Assembly: GCA_018417955.1 (NCBI GenBank)
Contig: JACTVC010000009.1
Span: 1 to 64,000 of the forward strand
DNA: 64,000 nucleotides
Origin: Laccaria trichodermophora
Taxonomy: Eukaryota > Basidiomycota > Agaricomycetes > Agaricales > Hydnangiaceae
Reading direction: 5' to 3'
Shown: piece after piece, positions 20,191-32,200 of the stretch
Layout of the letters: the number at the start of each line of letters is the position of its first letter
Numbering within the stretch: position 1 is the stretch's first letter
Made by a program: the position numbers and the translations under genes
The notes under the pieces: model-generated
Database searches by the model: none
What the model saw: the letters and a program-made list of their open reading frames with translations, nothing else
What the model was told of the DNA's origin: nothing

Positions 20191-22754
20191 GAAGGTAAAG
20201 ACCTCTAGCGCAGATAGTTACAATTCCAAATCAGCCATCCCAAGTAAGATGAACCAAAGGTCTTCAAACACGAGCGCGATGCAGCTTGCAGCCTCAAGAC
20301 TAAGTTCATGGATGCTAATGGCAGACCTTGCTCGAATAACCATGGGGAACGAGTATTATCATCAGATGTTCATGGAACGGAGAGTCAAGGATCTATCTGA
20401 CCTAGTAGGATCTGCTACCACGTCAACAAGACACATCCCCAGACCCTACGACCCCGCCGTGAACGATAATATCCTGATTCCATTAAGGTCAATAGATGAA
20501 ACACTCCCAACTCGAATGAAAGACGAGCGCGATCGACCAGGGAGTACTATTGAGTTAACATACGATACTCCAAAGGTCAAACGAAATTTCATCTATTACA
20601 ACATCAATCCTGAGAACCTGGCAAGATGTGTCTATTTGAGCCTCTCCTACAAAGTCGAACATAACTCACCACTACTACTTTCTGAAGTAGTAGAGTCAGT
20701 CGATCTGGTTCTACAAGCCCTAATGGATCTTGTCGTGGATCACCGGTTCGCCTTTTCGCAGCTGCTGACCACTCATACGAGTCATACCAGAATTCTCCCG
20801 TTCTACCTGGTGTCACGACATTATCTAGCTGTGATCACCAATTACCTAGTACAAGAAATTAGCGCACTCCCGCGAATGTATGGAATGAATTCTGGACAAG
20901 GGGCCGCCAGCTTCCACCAGTTAGCTGTAGATCCGTCACAATCCGCCCTGGGTAGTGGAACTGCTAGGAAAGAAGCCGGGAAGCTACCTGCGAGAGAATA
21001 CTCCGACAAAATACGGGAAGACTTGACAGAGGTAACTGCGCGCCCACGCGATCAAGCTTATGAAAACTTTCAAGTCCCGAGGGAGCTTACTACCTACCGA
21101 CCTCGCAGAATACAGAATCGTGAAAGGACCGAATCAGACGCTACTAGGAAATCGCTTAAATCCACTATGAAATTGAATCCTACGCGAAACTCTATGCCAA
21201 GTGAAGGACAAGGGACCCGACCTGGGAGAACGGCAACCTCGATTAACAGTTTGAGGACGGTAGCTCCTCGCAACAATGATCATGAGCTTAGGGTGCCTGC
21301 TGCGTGCAGAACATGCCTAACAAGCCCTAAGATGCGGAACGACTATACTTATCAGCTTAAGTGTGAAGTTCAACCGCACACCTTGCATGCTGCGGAGATA
21401 ATTCTGATGGAAATGAAGACCGAGCTGAAGCCCTATTCGTCAGACAAAGAAGCTGACAAGGAGAAGGGGGTGAACCTTACCAAGACTAGTATTGAAGTAC
21501 CACGAGCTGGGGGGCTGAAAGCAAGGCCCACAAAGGAATTTGCACTGGAGAAGAGGATGAATGCCAAATCCTACGAGCGGAAGGACTCTAGACCTAACCT
21601 CAGACAGCTACTCGGAGACAGCTACGTACGCGCTGGTCCTAAACATCACCCTCGAGACCACCCCCATTTTTGGAGCACTCAGCTTAAGAATGCACTTAAG
21701 AAACTCATAGATTGGAGTCCAGTAGAAGAAAGGGCAGCCGATACGCTGTACCCAATGATGCAGGCAAAGACTAAAACCTACATTCCAGCTTACGAAGATG
21801 ACCAAATCCTTGAGCCACGCATGAAGGAAACTCATCCACCATTGGGATGCTCAAGAGAATCACTTGCCGCTGTGAAGCACGAACAGCCCGCTGCAAGTTT
21901 GCGCGAGCATTCTGCTCTAGCTTTGTCTATGCCCAATGCAAAATCCCTCTGAATATACGATACCTGTCTTAAAGGAAGAAAGAAGGGAAGCCGCGACGAA
22001 GGAAAAGTTAAGAAATTAGTTACCATCCCCGAAATGCTCAAACGTCCCTTGCCCAAGATAAGGGAGCGACTCGTATGTGGACTAGGGCGAGAACTCCTCG
22101 CCATTGAAGGTCAACCAATGCCTTCAGGAAAAGGATCCAGGGAAATGGTTGCCCAAGCAAGAATTAGCTCAGACTCGGGCTCAGAATCGATCAAAGCTCA
22201 GCTAGACCCAGAAGCTTTTATCACTCTTATCCGGACCAGATTTTATGCCAAAACACAAGTGGAATTAACCATCAACCTTGAACTCGAAGGCTACATAGTG
22301 ATGAATACGAACGCTTCCCTTTCACTAAGAAAGGACTTCGAAACTGCATACCAACGAAGCATCACCGGATACTCTACTGGATATGATGACGTGTTGAAAG
22401 GATGGTCCATAGGGCGCGTGATATCCGCAGCCTCAGTCCAGAATGTCCGAATAGCATTCGTAATTCGAGCCACGCTTGTGACACAAACCTTCGCCCACAA
22501 GAAAGCTGTAGCCCTTACAAGACTAAGGAAAGTTAGCAAGAAGGAACATGTAAGAGTGGTAGCCACGGATGATGCCCTTAATCGTCCCTACCCCTTGCAA
22601 AATGCAGCGGTTCATGCAACTTTCGATAGTCAGGACAGTGGGATAGTAGAGAAGACTGTTATAGCCAAGGCTAGTCCTCTCCTATGCTGTATAAAGGGCA
22701 GACGGAGTTATCAGATTCCTGCGTGATCTCAACATAGCGGACAACGACTTATCT

Positions 22755-25700
22755 TTGAATGAGGAACATCTTAACAAAATAGTAGTGTCTGCCGAAGCCC
22801 TAAAAGCAACGTTTAAGGTGCAAGGTTTAGCAACTGCAAAGACTCTAAGTGCGGACGTGCTTAGGTATGACGATGACTTTGAGGGTGAACGCAATGAGTA
22901 TCGAGAACGGTTAGCTGAGAGATTGCGCAGAAATGCTGCAACTTTCAAAGTTAAGCGTCACATAAGCTGGGGTGCCTTGTCCGTAAGGAGAGAAGTTACC
23001 GACTGTCAGCTTAAAACTCGGTTTGAGAAAGGATTAATCGGACCATCCGTCAGCTCTGGAGGATTCCTAGAGAGGGTTGTCTACCGAGATGACATGACGA
23101 GTCATATCATAGACTACTGGAAGTCTAACACGAGATCTGTGCTTTATGGATTCCCAATGCCTTGGCAACCGGAAATATTGCAGGTGTTGTTGAGAGCACG
23201 GACTGTGTTATCTTCTTTCGATAATATAGCAGAATTTGCTAAACTAGCCTTGCGTTATCTGTTAAGACTGCGACAATTCAGGAGATTACCCCTGAGTCTC
23301 AAGAATGCACCTACACCCCCTAGGATCATGCAAGGAGTCCTGACCCCATTTTTATTGCTCTTCATGCTCGAGCTTCACAAGAATCGGCTCGAAACCGAAT
23401 CACTGGACAGATGGGGGGCTATTCAGAAGGAGATGAGATCAACCAGAGGCAATTACGTTGTCAGGCTCGCCATGACAGAGGGTCTTGCCGAATACGCTGC
23501 TCTACTAGTCAGGGCGCGAGTTTCCGAACACGCCAATTGTCGAGTGGCAGCGTGGGGGGCAGTGTTTGCCGCTCACCCAGGCCTTAGAATTGTATGGGTT
23601 CGCTTCATAGCGAAGCCCCTCTCATGGCTAGTACGAACAGACCTCAGGAGTGTATGCCGAGCAGAACAGGAGGAAGTCTCCTCAGTAGTACTGATTGATC
23701 CCACTGCCCCAGTCGGGGCGCGAATTCATAGAAGCTCCCGACGACTGGCGGTGGAATGGGGGGCAGTGCTTGCCACTGTTCATCCTGTCCTTGGGACTGC
23801 CTTACATCGAGCAGTAACTGAACGAGAGACCATAAAACGGAATAGCGCTCGAAGAATGGAAGATAGGAATTTTATCGGGACAACAATTAAGGTCCACGCT
23901 CGTCTCCATCCCAAATCTGCACCTGACACAAGGTGCTTAGCTGTACGAGGAGCATGTTCGTACTCGGATCATTACGAACCTGCAGAGAGGCATGAATGGA
24001 GGAATCAATATACGATCATGCTGTTTAATACCAACACAGATGGAATTGCATTGTTAGAATTCGATACACTGCCAACCAGGACTCGGAATATCGTTCGAAA
24101 CCTTGCGTATTCCGTTGCTACCCGTGAATCACAGACCAAATGGACCACGGTGCTTAGACCTACGTCCCGTACCATGCAGCAGGAAAAAGATCACAAACCA
24201 AATATTTGTACCAGATGGGAACTCACAGCCTCTGAAATGAAGCGCGAAGCCCAGATAAAAACTATGGATCAACTTGGACTACTCACCAAAGCGGACCATT
24301 GGACTCATGGAAGAGGAGCAAAATCCTTCGAATTGACATTGAACGAAGGTTGCTCAGGTCAATTACAACCGCGTGCGCTGGTAGGCCCAATGACCTACAA
24401 GGAATTTACGGAGAGTTATAATACGGAGGAACTCTACCTCACTCCTCGATATGCTAGGAAGCAAGTCCATGAGAAACCCATGATTCCCATGAGCCATTAT
24501 CATGGAAAGCACTGGCAAGATGAACTTCCATACCTTATCGGCGCTGGATGGAAAAAATGTCTGAATATGCCCGAAGCAGAAGTTGACTACACACGAAGTT
24601 GGATGCATGGATCTCTACACGGGAGTATGCTTACTGAGTCCTGCTGCTTTATAGTGCGTCTACAAGAATTGTTTCTCTGTGTGCCCGAACCAGAAGCTAA
24701 CCATATGCTACAATGGAAGCATGGACCTCCATATGGGGATACACCCATGGGACTCTGCTGCTTTATAGCGCGATTACAGGAATTGACCTTCCAGCCATCT
24801 AGAAAGAAGGATGTTGAAACCTACACATCGACTCACAAAGTTTGTCTGAAAGCTAACTCTAATTACCAAGACCTAACGGCAATGGGCGCACTACCACTTG
24901 CGCATGCTCCATCACAAACCCTCCAGATAGTGAATACAGTCATGACGACAGTGCTACCACCAGACCCTAGGGAACAAGAAGAGTGTGCTAAACCCTTCTT
25001 AGAAGGGGTTGTCCATATATTTGGACTACTTGAAATTATCACTTCATGTCGAAACAAATTTTGGACTATCATAGCATTATGGAAATCAGTGATTCCAAAT
25101 TGCAGCAGCCTCACGGCGCTCGCGACAACTTACCACCTGCGAACGGAGGGACAAGTGGAAATTCTCATTACTACCTTGAAGCAAATATTCCGCACTGATG
25201 GCTCCCCAGTTAAGAAAAGTCAACTGAATCAGCTCTGTGTCCCGATCTATTCGTACTACAGCAGCCGATCTTCCATTAAATACCCTCGGAGTCAAGTTCT
25301 ATTAACGAGATTTAATCCAAGAGCATCTGTGTGCATGGTAATATCCAAGGACGGGAATCCACATAGGCCCTTTCTGCCGAGCCAACCTGCCAAAGACCAT
25401 GGCGAACCCTTGGTATCCCATCGAGACATTAAAAGGGACGCCAATGCGTTGACTCAGAATCAGCTAGCTAAAGTCTATGTTAAGGAGAGACAACCAACTC
25501 GAGAGTTAGAAGATAGAAACACTACCCTATTCATCCCGCACTCTCTCAAACTTTCACTAGACGAACAAAACGCTAGCAAGAAAGGGAGAGTGTTGATAAT
25601 CTCACCTGCTATGGGTAATCGGCACAATGACCCCGAGTACGAATCTGTCCTTAACGATTGGAGGAGCGACAAAGCCCTGCTGTTCAATCCTGGAAGAATT

Positions 25701-26123
25701 CCAGGCTGTTTTATCCACAAGTTAAATCGGCTAAACCAAGCACTAACCAATATGAGGAAAGAGGCTCTGCGCGAAATTCACTACAACCTCCTCTCCGTTG
25801 ACAAGATACTCCGAACCCTACGGAGTACTAGTAACCATCCCGCCGTATCGGTTACTAAACTTACCAATTCTCCACCAAGCCGCGAACAATTCCCACTAGC
25901 AGACGACTGGTTTACTAAGGACCTAAGAGGATTCCCTTTTTGTATGCTGGATCCCCGCGCGAGGGTGAAGATAGCCGATGACCACCACTTAGGTGAGAGT
26001 CTTCATCGTGTCTCGATGCGAGGAGTCTGGATCCCTGGGCCTGAGCGCGGACAGCTCGCTGCTCTAAAATTGGTAATCGTCTCTGTGGCAAAGACCACAG
26101 TCATGCCTCTTCATTGTTCCTGA
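22755..26123 (+). pseudogene. Gypsy-1 pol ghost: 1,122-codon open frame with lost catalytic motifs
   Basis: One plus-strand ORF whose segments match Ty3/Gypsy Pol in order. RT-like: GFPMPWQPEILQVLLRAR and SSFDNIAEFAKLAL match the usual FPLPRxDEIL...FDxxxGFxQL, and LPLSLKNAPTPPRIMQGVLT matches MPFGLKNAPATFQRxMQ. The position of YxDD reads LELHK, so RT is dead. RNase H/connection-like: AAWGAVFAAHPGLRIV, partly duplicated later as VEWGAVLATVHPVLG. Integrase-like: a zinc-binding remnant THKVCLKANSNYQ, then GLLEIITSCRNKFWT with the second Asp replaced by Cys, and TTYHLRTEGQVEIL for YHPQTDGQTE. The 1,122-codon lack of stops is unusual for a relic this diverged. It could be a domesticated gene or a relic shaped by missense change only. 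Start uncertain. Confidence 0.6.
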
Positions 26124-26371
26124 CCTTCCATATCTCTGAATGGACTTGGACCCGATCAGAAACTGGTGCGAACAATACAGCCACCCCTGCCGCCTGTGAA
26201 GGAGGACAACAGTTCAAGCTTTCTTCAGTAGAGAAGGCAGAGCTAGGCCGACTTGGTACCACCCTGCGTGAGCTTGGGTGATGGCACGGACCTAGCAAGA
26301 AATACAACCTGAAGAGAATCCTCCTGGCACTAGTAGCTGCACTCTACATCGATGTATTTATGGCAGCTGCC
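26124..26371 (+). pseudogene. Gypsy-1 remnant between pol ORF and MITE
   Basis: After the 26123 stop, the sequence stays partly open in another frame up to the MITE and continues in frame beyond it into 27088-27528. It is probably part of the decayed pol 3' end; no motif recognised. Confidence 0.35.
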
Positions 26372-27084
26372 GTGGCAAAACTTGATCAGCTACCGTGAGG
26401 GAATGAAATGAAATTTCATTGATTCACGGCACCCATTTCATTCAAAATGATTCATTCTGTTTCATTGATTCACAGCAACTGTTTCATTCATTTCATTTCA
26501 TTGATTCACAGAAATTACTTCATTTTTCATTTCATTCCACCACGGCAACTGTTTCATTCATTCCTTTATTGTTAGAGCTGGGAAAATTATTATGTAATTG
26601 ATGTAAAATATTAAAGTGCCTTATTTGGCAACAGTATGCCTATCTTGTTATGTATTTGAGCCTCAAATGCAAAAGTACTCCCATATGGCCTCCCACACCA
26701 CTGCAGTAGGGCACAACACATATCAGGCATAATTGTATATTATTTCCTTATTTATGTGTGTATTAAAACATCGAAATTGTTGCCTGAAAGATTGAAACAA
26801 AAATTCCATGGTAAGAATGAAACAAAAAATGAAACAAAGAATGAAATAGTTGCCAGGAATAAATGAAACAGAATAAATTTCATTCTTCCTGGTAGGAATG
26901 AAGAAAGGATTGAAATGAAATGGAATGAAACAAAAACGATTTCATTCTCCATGGCAATGAATGAAAAAAAATGAAACAGTTGCCGGGAATGAATGAAACA
27001 GAATAAATTATCTCAAATGAAACAGGTGCCGTGAATGAATGAAAACTTTGCATTTCATTCATTCACGGTAGCTGATCAAGTTTT
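26372..27084. mobile_element. Palindromic MITE built of TTTCATT/TTCACGGCA repeats
   Basis: Perfect 22-bp terminal inverted repeats (26377-26398 and 27063-27084; core ACTTGATCAGCTACCGTGA) enclose arms of TTCATTCATTTCATT and CACGGCAACTG type repeats in opposite orientations around an AT-rich centre. A 15-bp direct repeat TTTATGGCAGCTGCC lies at 26357-26371 and 27085-27099. Because it contains the palindrome GGCAGCTGCC, the exact element end and target duplication are ambiguous. Leaving the element out joins the flanks in one frame. Minus and plus ORFs inside are low-complexity artefacts. Confidence 0.75.
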
Positions 27085-28185
27085 TTTATGGCAGCTGCCA
27101 TAACTACATCATGTAATTGGCAGCTACCAGTCCTCCTGGAGGGAACCACGAAAGACTATCATGATCGTCATACCCACGCTATGTACTATCCAGACGAACA
27201 TTACCGGGTTCTGTCCCTTCGAATTCTCAAGGCCCCCAACGGTCCGAGCGTAAAGGAGCCTAATGAATACGAACGACCATGTTCCGAAAACGTTTATGAA
27301 GGTTTAACTCAAAAGCGAAGGTGGCATGATATTCTTCCTAGGAGTATCGGTGACCATTTGGAGCCCAAGACCATTAACGTAACGGAGGAAACTCCCTTTT
27401 TCCCCAAGAAACTATCATTCTGGAAGCCTCCTCATTTAGCCCCGAGTGATGATAGTGACCGTTACAGTGATTACGATTGGGGAACCACAAGCAATGCTGA
27501 GGAATCCACCCAAGACTGCCCCAGGTAAATCGAGGTCCGGATTAAAAGTGCGATAGATAAGCACGCTGCTCAAAACTCTGATCGAGGATCTGCTGCCAAC
27601 GACGCGAATACAAGTTCAAAAGCCTCAATAAACAGGAGGACCTCCACCCCCGTTATTCCTAATCAAGCCGTAATGATTCATATAGCGAAGCAGAATGATA
27701 AGATTTCGCCAGGAGAAGAAGACTCTAATATCGAGATGAAGAGCCTGCTAGTTTCTCTCACCGCACCCACTAAAGATTCTGAGGTTGGAACGAGAGGAAT
27801 TGCAACCACCAACCTACCAGAATCGCCGAACTTTATGTTCCATAGGGCACTGGTGCACATGGAGGGATTTACCTCCATCCGAATTATCGAGGCATCGGCG
27901 AATCACTTTCAGTCAGCCATTAGACGAGCACCCAGAACGACTAGCATCGGGCAAAGCCAAGGTTACTGTCAATGGCTTATTTGTAGGGAAAATACAGAAC
28001 AAGCACGACAATTGGAAATTTATGAACACTCAGCAAGAAGATGGAAAAGAGCCGTTGGGATCCTGCTAAAACCACGGGGACTTCGTAGAAGCCCCCCTAA
28101 CAACCTACTAATATATAGCATGATTCCGCCGACGTTGAACCGGGTCAGGATACTGACTCTCTGCGATTCACTCCTTAACGCATAG
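27085..28185 (+). pseudogene. Gypsy-1 3' coding remnants
   Basis: Two plus-strand ORFs in the same frame (27088-27528 and 27673-28185), separated by a TAA and by in-frame-open sequence. They are charged, Ser/Pro/Arg-rich, and carry no motif I recognise; a chromodomain or tail region of Gypsy Pol is possible by position only. The first ORF continues upstream across the MITE. Confidence 0.4.
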
Positions 28186-28854
28186 ACTATATGTCTGTCA
28201 ACGTCACCTTCCATGTAAACATCATCGATTTTCACTGCCAAAGCATTATCACGGCGATGAACGTTCACCTTTTCAATCCAACCATCGAGCCTCCGTTCGA
28301 CACACAACTCCTCAGAGACATCATGGGTGATCCTCTTCGTCGTACTATGAAGAACATTCATCCCATCACCACTCAAAGTTGTTGCCCATTCTCCTCTCTC
28401 ACTGGATGTTTCACCCACTGCTTCAAACCCTGACCTCCTATGCTCCAATAGTTTCTGCTGAATTACTATTCAACATCCCGCGGCCTTATGGCGCGAAGGT
28501 TATCTTATGCACCCTCGTTCAAGGTGACAGTGCTACATTTCTCAGTACCGCCTGTAGGACCAATTTTTTAGCACTCTATTACCTTGGCCAGAGGCAGCTA
28601 TCAGACCTATTTTAAACGATCTCCATTCGCCATTAGCTCACGGTCAACCCTCACCTAGGCTTGTTTGACATTTTAACAGCTAGGCTAAGCTTCAAGGGAC
28701 ATCTGATCTTAGCTTCTAAGCTGACAGACCACACGAGCAATACAAAGAATCCTAGACCGAGTCATTGGAAACTCGAAGAGTGGATCCGAAGGAGTTGGGA
28801 TTAATATTAAATGTTCACACCCGAGGACGATGCTCCAATTTCACAGGGGGGCTT
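28186..28854. other. Non-coding tail of Gypsy-1
   Basis: Only short frames on both strands and no convincing gene. It ends with CACAGGGGGGC (28842-28852), which fits a polypurine tract directly before an LTR. Confidence 0.4.
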
Positions 28855-29228
28855 TGTAACGGTGTACTAGTATATACTACTACCCTTCTAGTGTGACCTA
28901 GTCTCATCGTATTTACTTGTGTTTATCTTTCGTTATATAGTGTTATGTACATAACAAATAAGACACTTTGCAACCACATCTTATATTACATGTGGACGGA
29001 GTCACCCCTTTTCTGTACGGCTAGCCAGCCTTATGCCTCCCCTCCGGGATACAAGAGTCCTGCGCCGGGTGACTGCGCCCCAGTTCCTGGGTCACAGGAT
29101 AATCTCAACGTGGTGACACCTTGCAGCTCCACATTACTTTCTCTCTCTTGTGTACCCCAGATATTCTCCGCCGCTATCTCGCACTCACGCCTTCGTCGAG
29201 AAGTCCTGATTCGCCCTTCGGTTTCACA
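28855..29228 (+). repeat. Probable Gypsy-1 3' LTR (374 bp)
   Basis: Begins TGTAACGGTGTACTAG directly after a G-rich polypurine-like tract and ends TTCGGTTTCACA, so it has TG...CA ends. It lies exactly between the plus-strand Gypsy-1 remnant and the truncated integrase end of minus-strand Gypsy-2. No second copy was noticed in the window, so the LTR call rests on position and ends only. Confidence 0.45.
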
Positions 29229-32200
29229 GCCTGTGTTCTTTCTGCGCTGAATCCTTCTACCAGGTTGAGCGCTTTGTCATGTAGAATTCCCTGATCGATG
29301 TTCCCTGAACTCATTGTTTCTATCTGATCGATGCTTGGCATTTGATTTAGAAGGGTGGTGCTGGTTATCGGTTGAAATCCATGTAGAAGATACGTGGGAC
29401 TCAGCCCAGTAGCGGTATGTGGTGAGGTGTTGTAGGACAATGCCAGAGCATCCAACATCTCACTCCAATCGTCTTGATCAGGGCCGATATATGCACGTAT
29501 TGAGATCTTGAGACCCTGGTTCAGGATCTCCGTTTGGCCATCGGCTTGCGGATGATATGAAGTGGTCAGGGACCATCACATGCCCATCAATTGGCAGATT
29601 TCTTTCCAAAAATCACCTCGCCATCTCGTGTCCCTGTCTGAGATAACCTGTCATGGGATACCAAATTTTGAAATGACATGCTTAAAGAACAACTTAGCTG
29701 TTTCCTCTTCGGTGATCCTTGTGGTCGTTGGTATTATGATCACGTATTTGGTGAGTTTGTCCACGATAACTAAGATATTATCAAATCTGTCAGAGACTGG
29801 TAGTTCAGGTATGAAGTCCATACTTACAACCTCAAATGGTTGCAACAGAATAGGGATAGGTTGTAGTAAGCCTATAGGTCCGTGTTGCCTTGGCTTGGTT
29901 TTCTGACATATGTCGCACGTGTTGACGAAGATTTTGATCTCCCTGGACATTCGGGGCCAATAGTAAGTGGCACTTATTCTATTATAGGTTTTGAAGTACC
30001 CTCCATGCGCCACTTCAGTGATCGTGTCGTGTGCCTCCTGCATGACTTCAGTACGAAGATCCTTTGGAATGCACAGTCTTGTGTTCCCTACTGAATCTTT
30101 GAAGTATATTAGCCCTTCTTCTGAATGGTGGTACTGTGAAAAGGTGGGACTCCCTTCTTCCTCTTGTGTCTTAAAATTAATCACCTGGTTGAAGTGTGGA
30201 TCTCTAGCATATCCGGCCTTCCACTTCTGAAGCTCTTGCTTGTCTATGTGAACCATAGTTGAGTAGGATCTTGACGTCAGGTACTGTATCTCAATTCTTT
30301 CACTGGCTGTCGATTCTAACGGTACACTCACAGATGTGTCATTGTCTTCGATCTGGAGTTCTGCTTTGGCGAATTGTGCCGCGACATTCAGTAGTTTCTC
30401 TTCAAACTTCGGTCCCAACTCTTCGAACATGTTACAAAGTGGATCTTCTGTAGGTTTCAACTTCAACAGATTGAATTCGCTATCAAGCAGACTTTTCTGA
30501 GGTGGAACACGATGCCGTAACCAAGACACAGGATCAACGTTAGAATGAACTCTCCCTGCACGGTGAATAATTTTCATATTAGGGAAAGCTGAGAAGACTA
30601 AACCCCATGTCAGCAATCGTCGATTTACATTCTGAAAAGTCCTGCTCCACATTAGTGCTGCATGATCAGTGATGGCGAATACTTTTTCGCCTTCCAGGTA
30701 CGGTTGAAATTTTATGAGACCTTCTTTTAACGCTAATGCCTCTCTTTCAGTTGGAGAGTAGTTCCGTTCCGCGGACTGTAACACCCTCAACCAGTAAGCA
30801 ATGACTCACTCAACGTACACTACCGTATCTTCAAACTCCTTACTCCATTCCCTCTGCATTGGAACATTGGAATTTTCTTTAACCAAGTGAGTTGTAAGAT
30901 CAGGGATTGGTTCTCCGGCCTTGAAGGCGCGTTCTAACAACTCGTATGTTTTGGTTCCCCATAGATCCTTTACTTTAATTGGTTGTACTTGTTGTAGGAT
31001 GGCAGCTAGGGCGAAATCGCATGCGTCAGAGTATATTCGGTATGGAAGTCTGGGCATCGTGTGCGTTCGGACTGGGGCTTGCGCCAAGACTTGTTTGCAA
31101 AGTTCATATGTGTTTCGTTCCTCTATTTCCCACTTCCACTTATTCTCTCATTTTAACAGCTGGAATAACGGATGAACGATCCACACGTAGAAGGGGATGT
31201 ACGAGGAAAAATACACCATCATTCCTAGGAAGATCTGTAAGTCATGGACATTTCTTGGGTCATCCAACTGAAGAATGGCGTCGACTTTCTCCTTGTGCAT
31301 CGACAATCCTAGTTGCGAAACCTTCTGTCCTAGCAACATCAGTGACTGATATCCAAAATGGCACTTCCCCGGGGACAAGGTAATCTTCGCATCTCTGATG
31401 GCCTTTAAAACTAGATTGACATGTACTAGATGATCTTCGAATGACTTGGAAAAGATTACTATGTCATCAATATATACCAAAGCGAAGATCCACAAAAATG
31501 GCACCAAGATTCCTTGCATAACCCTTTGAAACACGGCGGGCCCGTTTCGATATCCAAAGGGCATCCTCTTGAACTGATAAAGTCCCCTGTGGCTTCGAAA
31601 AGCTAGTTTCTCTCAATCTTCCGTTTTGATGCTTAATTGAGTAAATCCGGCGAGCGTGTCTAGCATAGTAAGGTACTGACTTCCTTCTAACAATTGCAGG
31701 ATCTCGTCTTGCCTAGGAAGTGGAAATTCATCAGCTATTACCTGCTCGTTTAACCTTCGAAGATCTATTACCATCCTAGGTTTACCATTTCGATAGGCGA
31801 TGAAGACAGGAGCTCCCCAGGGACTTTTCGACAGTTCGATTACTCCCAACTGGATCCACGCATCCATCTGCTTGTCAATCACCTCTCGATTAGCTGGAGA
31901 GACTCAGAAGGGGGGAATAGAAATCGGTTTAGTGTTTGGTAAAAGAGGAACTTCCACTTCTTCCGCATAGTGTCCTAATCTCCCTTCAAGTCCGAATACT
32001 TCCTCATGTGACTCGAGGATTTCTTGTAACTGTCTCGTTTGATCTCTTGTCAAATTAGGTGAGATATCCACCTCTTTTATTAACCGAGAGGCTGGTACTA
32101 ACTCCTCTGGGACTTCAGCTGTCTTGGGTCCTCCTTCGATGGGTGGCTCTGCTAATAGCTTGTCAAAAGAGTAGTCTCGACAAGACGCATCTTGTAAGGT

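Larger units (their letters stand above)
18715..20204. mobile_element. MULE-like nonautonomous foldback element, 9-bp TSD
   Basis: 1,490 bp between direct copies of CTAGCGCAG (18706-18714 and 20205-20213). The ends are imperfect inverted repeats: a CTTTACCCTCCCC-type start, then TAATCCATATGGAATCCATG (about 18737-18756 versus the complement near 20165-20190). A 9-bp duplication is typical of Mutator-like elements. The interior has no transposase. It holds a 43-bp minisatellite, a purine-rich tract (19289-19530), a GGGCGGCGGACGTTTTCGGT-type minisatellite and a tRNA-like segment. Removing it with one TSD copy restores the host frame exactly (see 12653-22726). Confidence 0.75.
12653..22726 (+). 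pseudogene. Ancestral ORF of Gypsy-1 5' part, split by Copia and a foldback element
   Basis: Three plus-strand pieces are in one frame once the insertions and one target-duplication copy each are left out: 12653-13303, 18360-18714 and 20214-22726. The first TGA is at 21950-21952, giving 915 codons, and the frame continues open to 22726 after it. The content is Ser/Thr/Arg-rich and unlike any protein I recognise; no CCHC knuckle or protease motif is visible. Position and orientation just upstream of a Gypsy-type pol ghost (22755-26123) suggest a decayed gag/protease region, which is inference. A remarkable lack of stop codons for a decayed element is discussed in the findings. Confidence 0.5.

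Noticed and set aside
26419..27062. Phe/His/Ser-rich ORFs within the MITE
   Set aside because: Low-complexity readings of TTCATT repeats on both strands.
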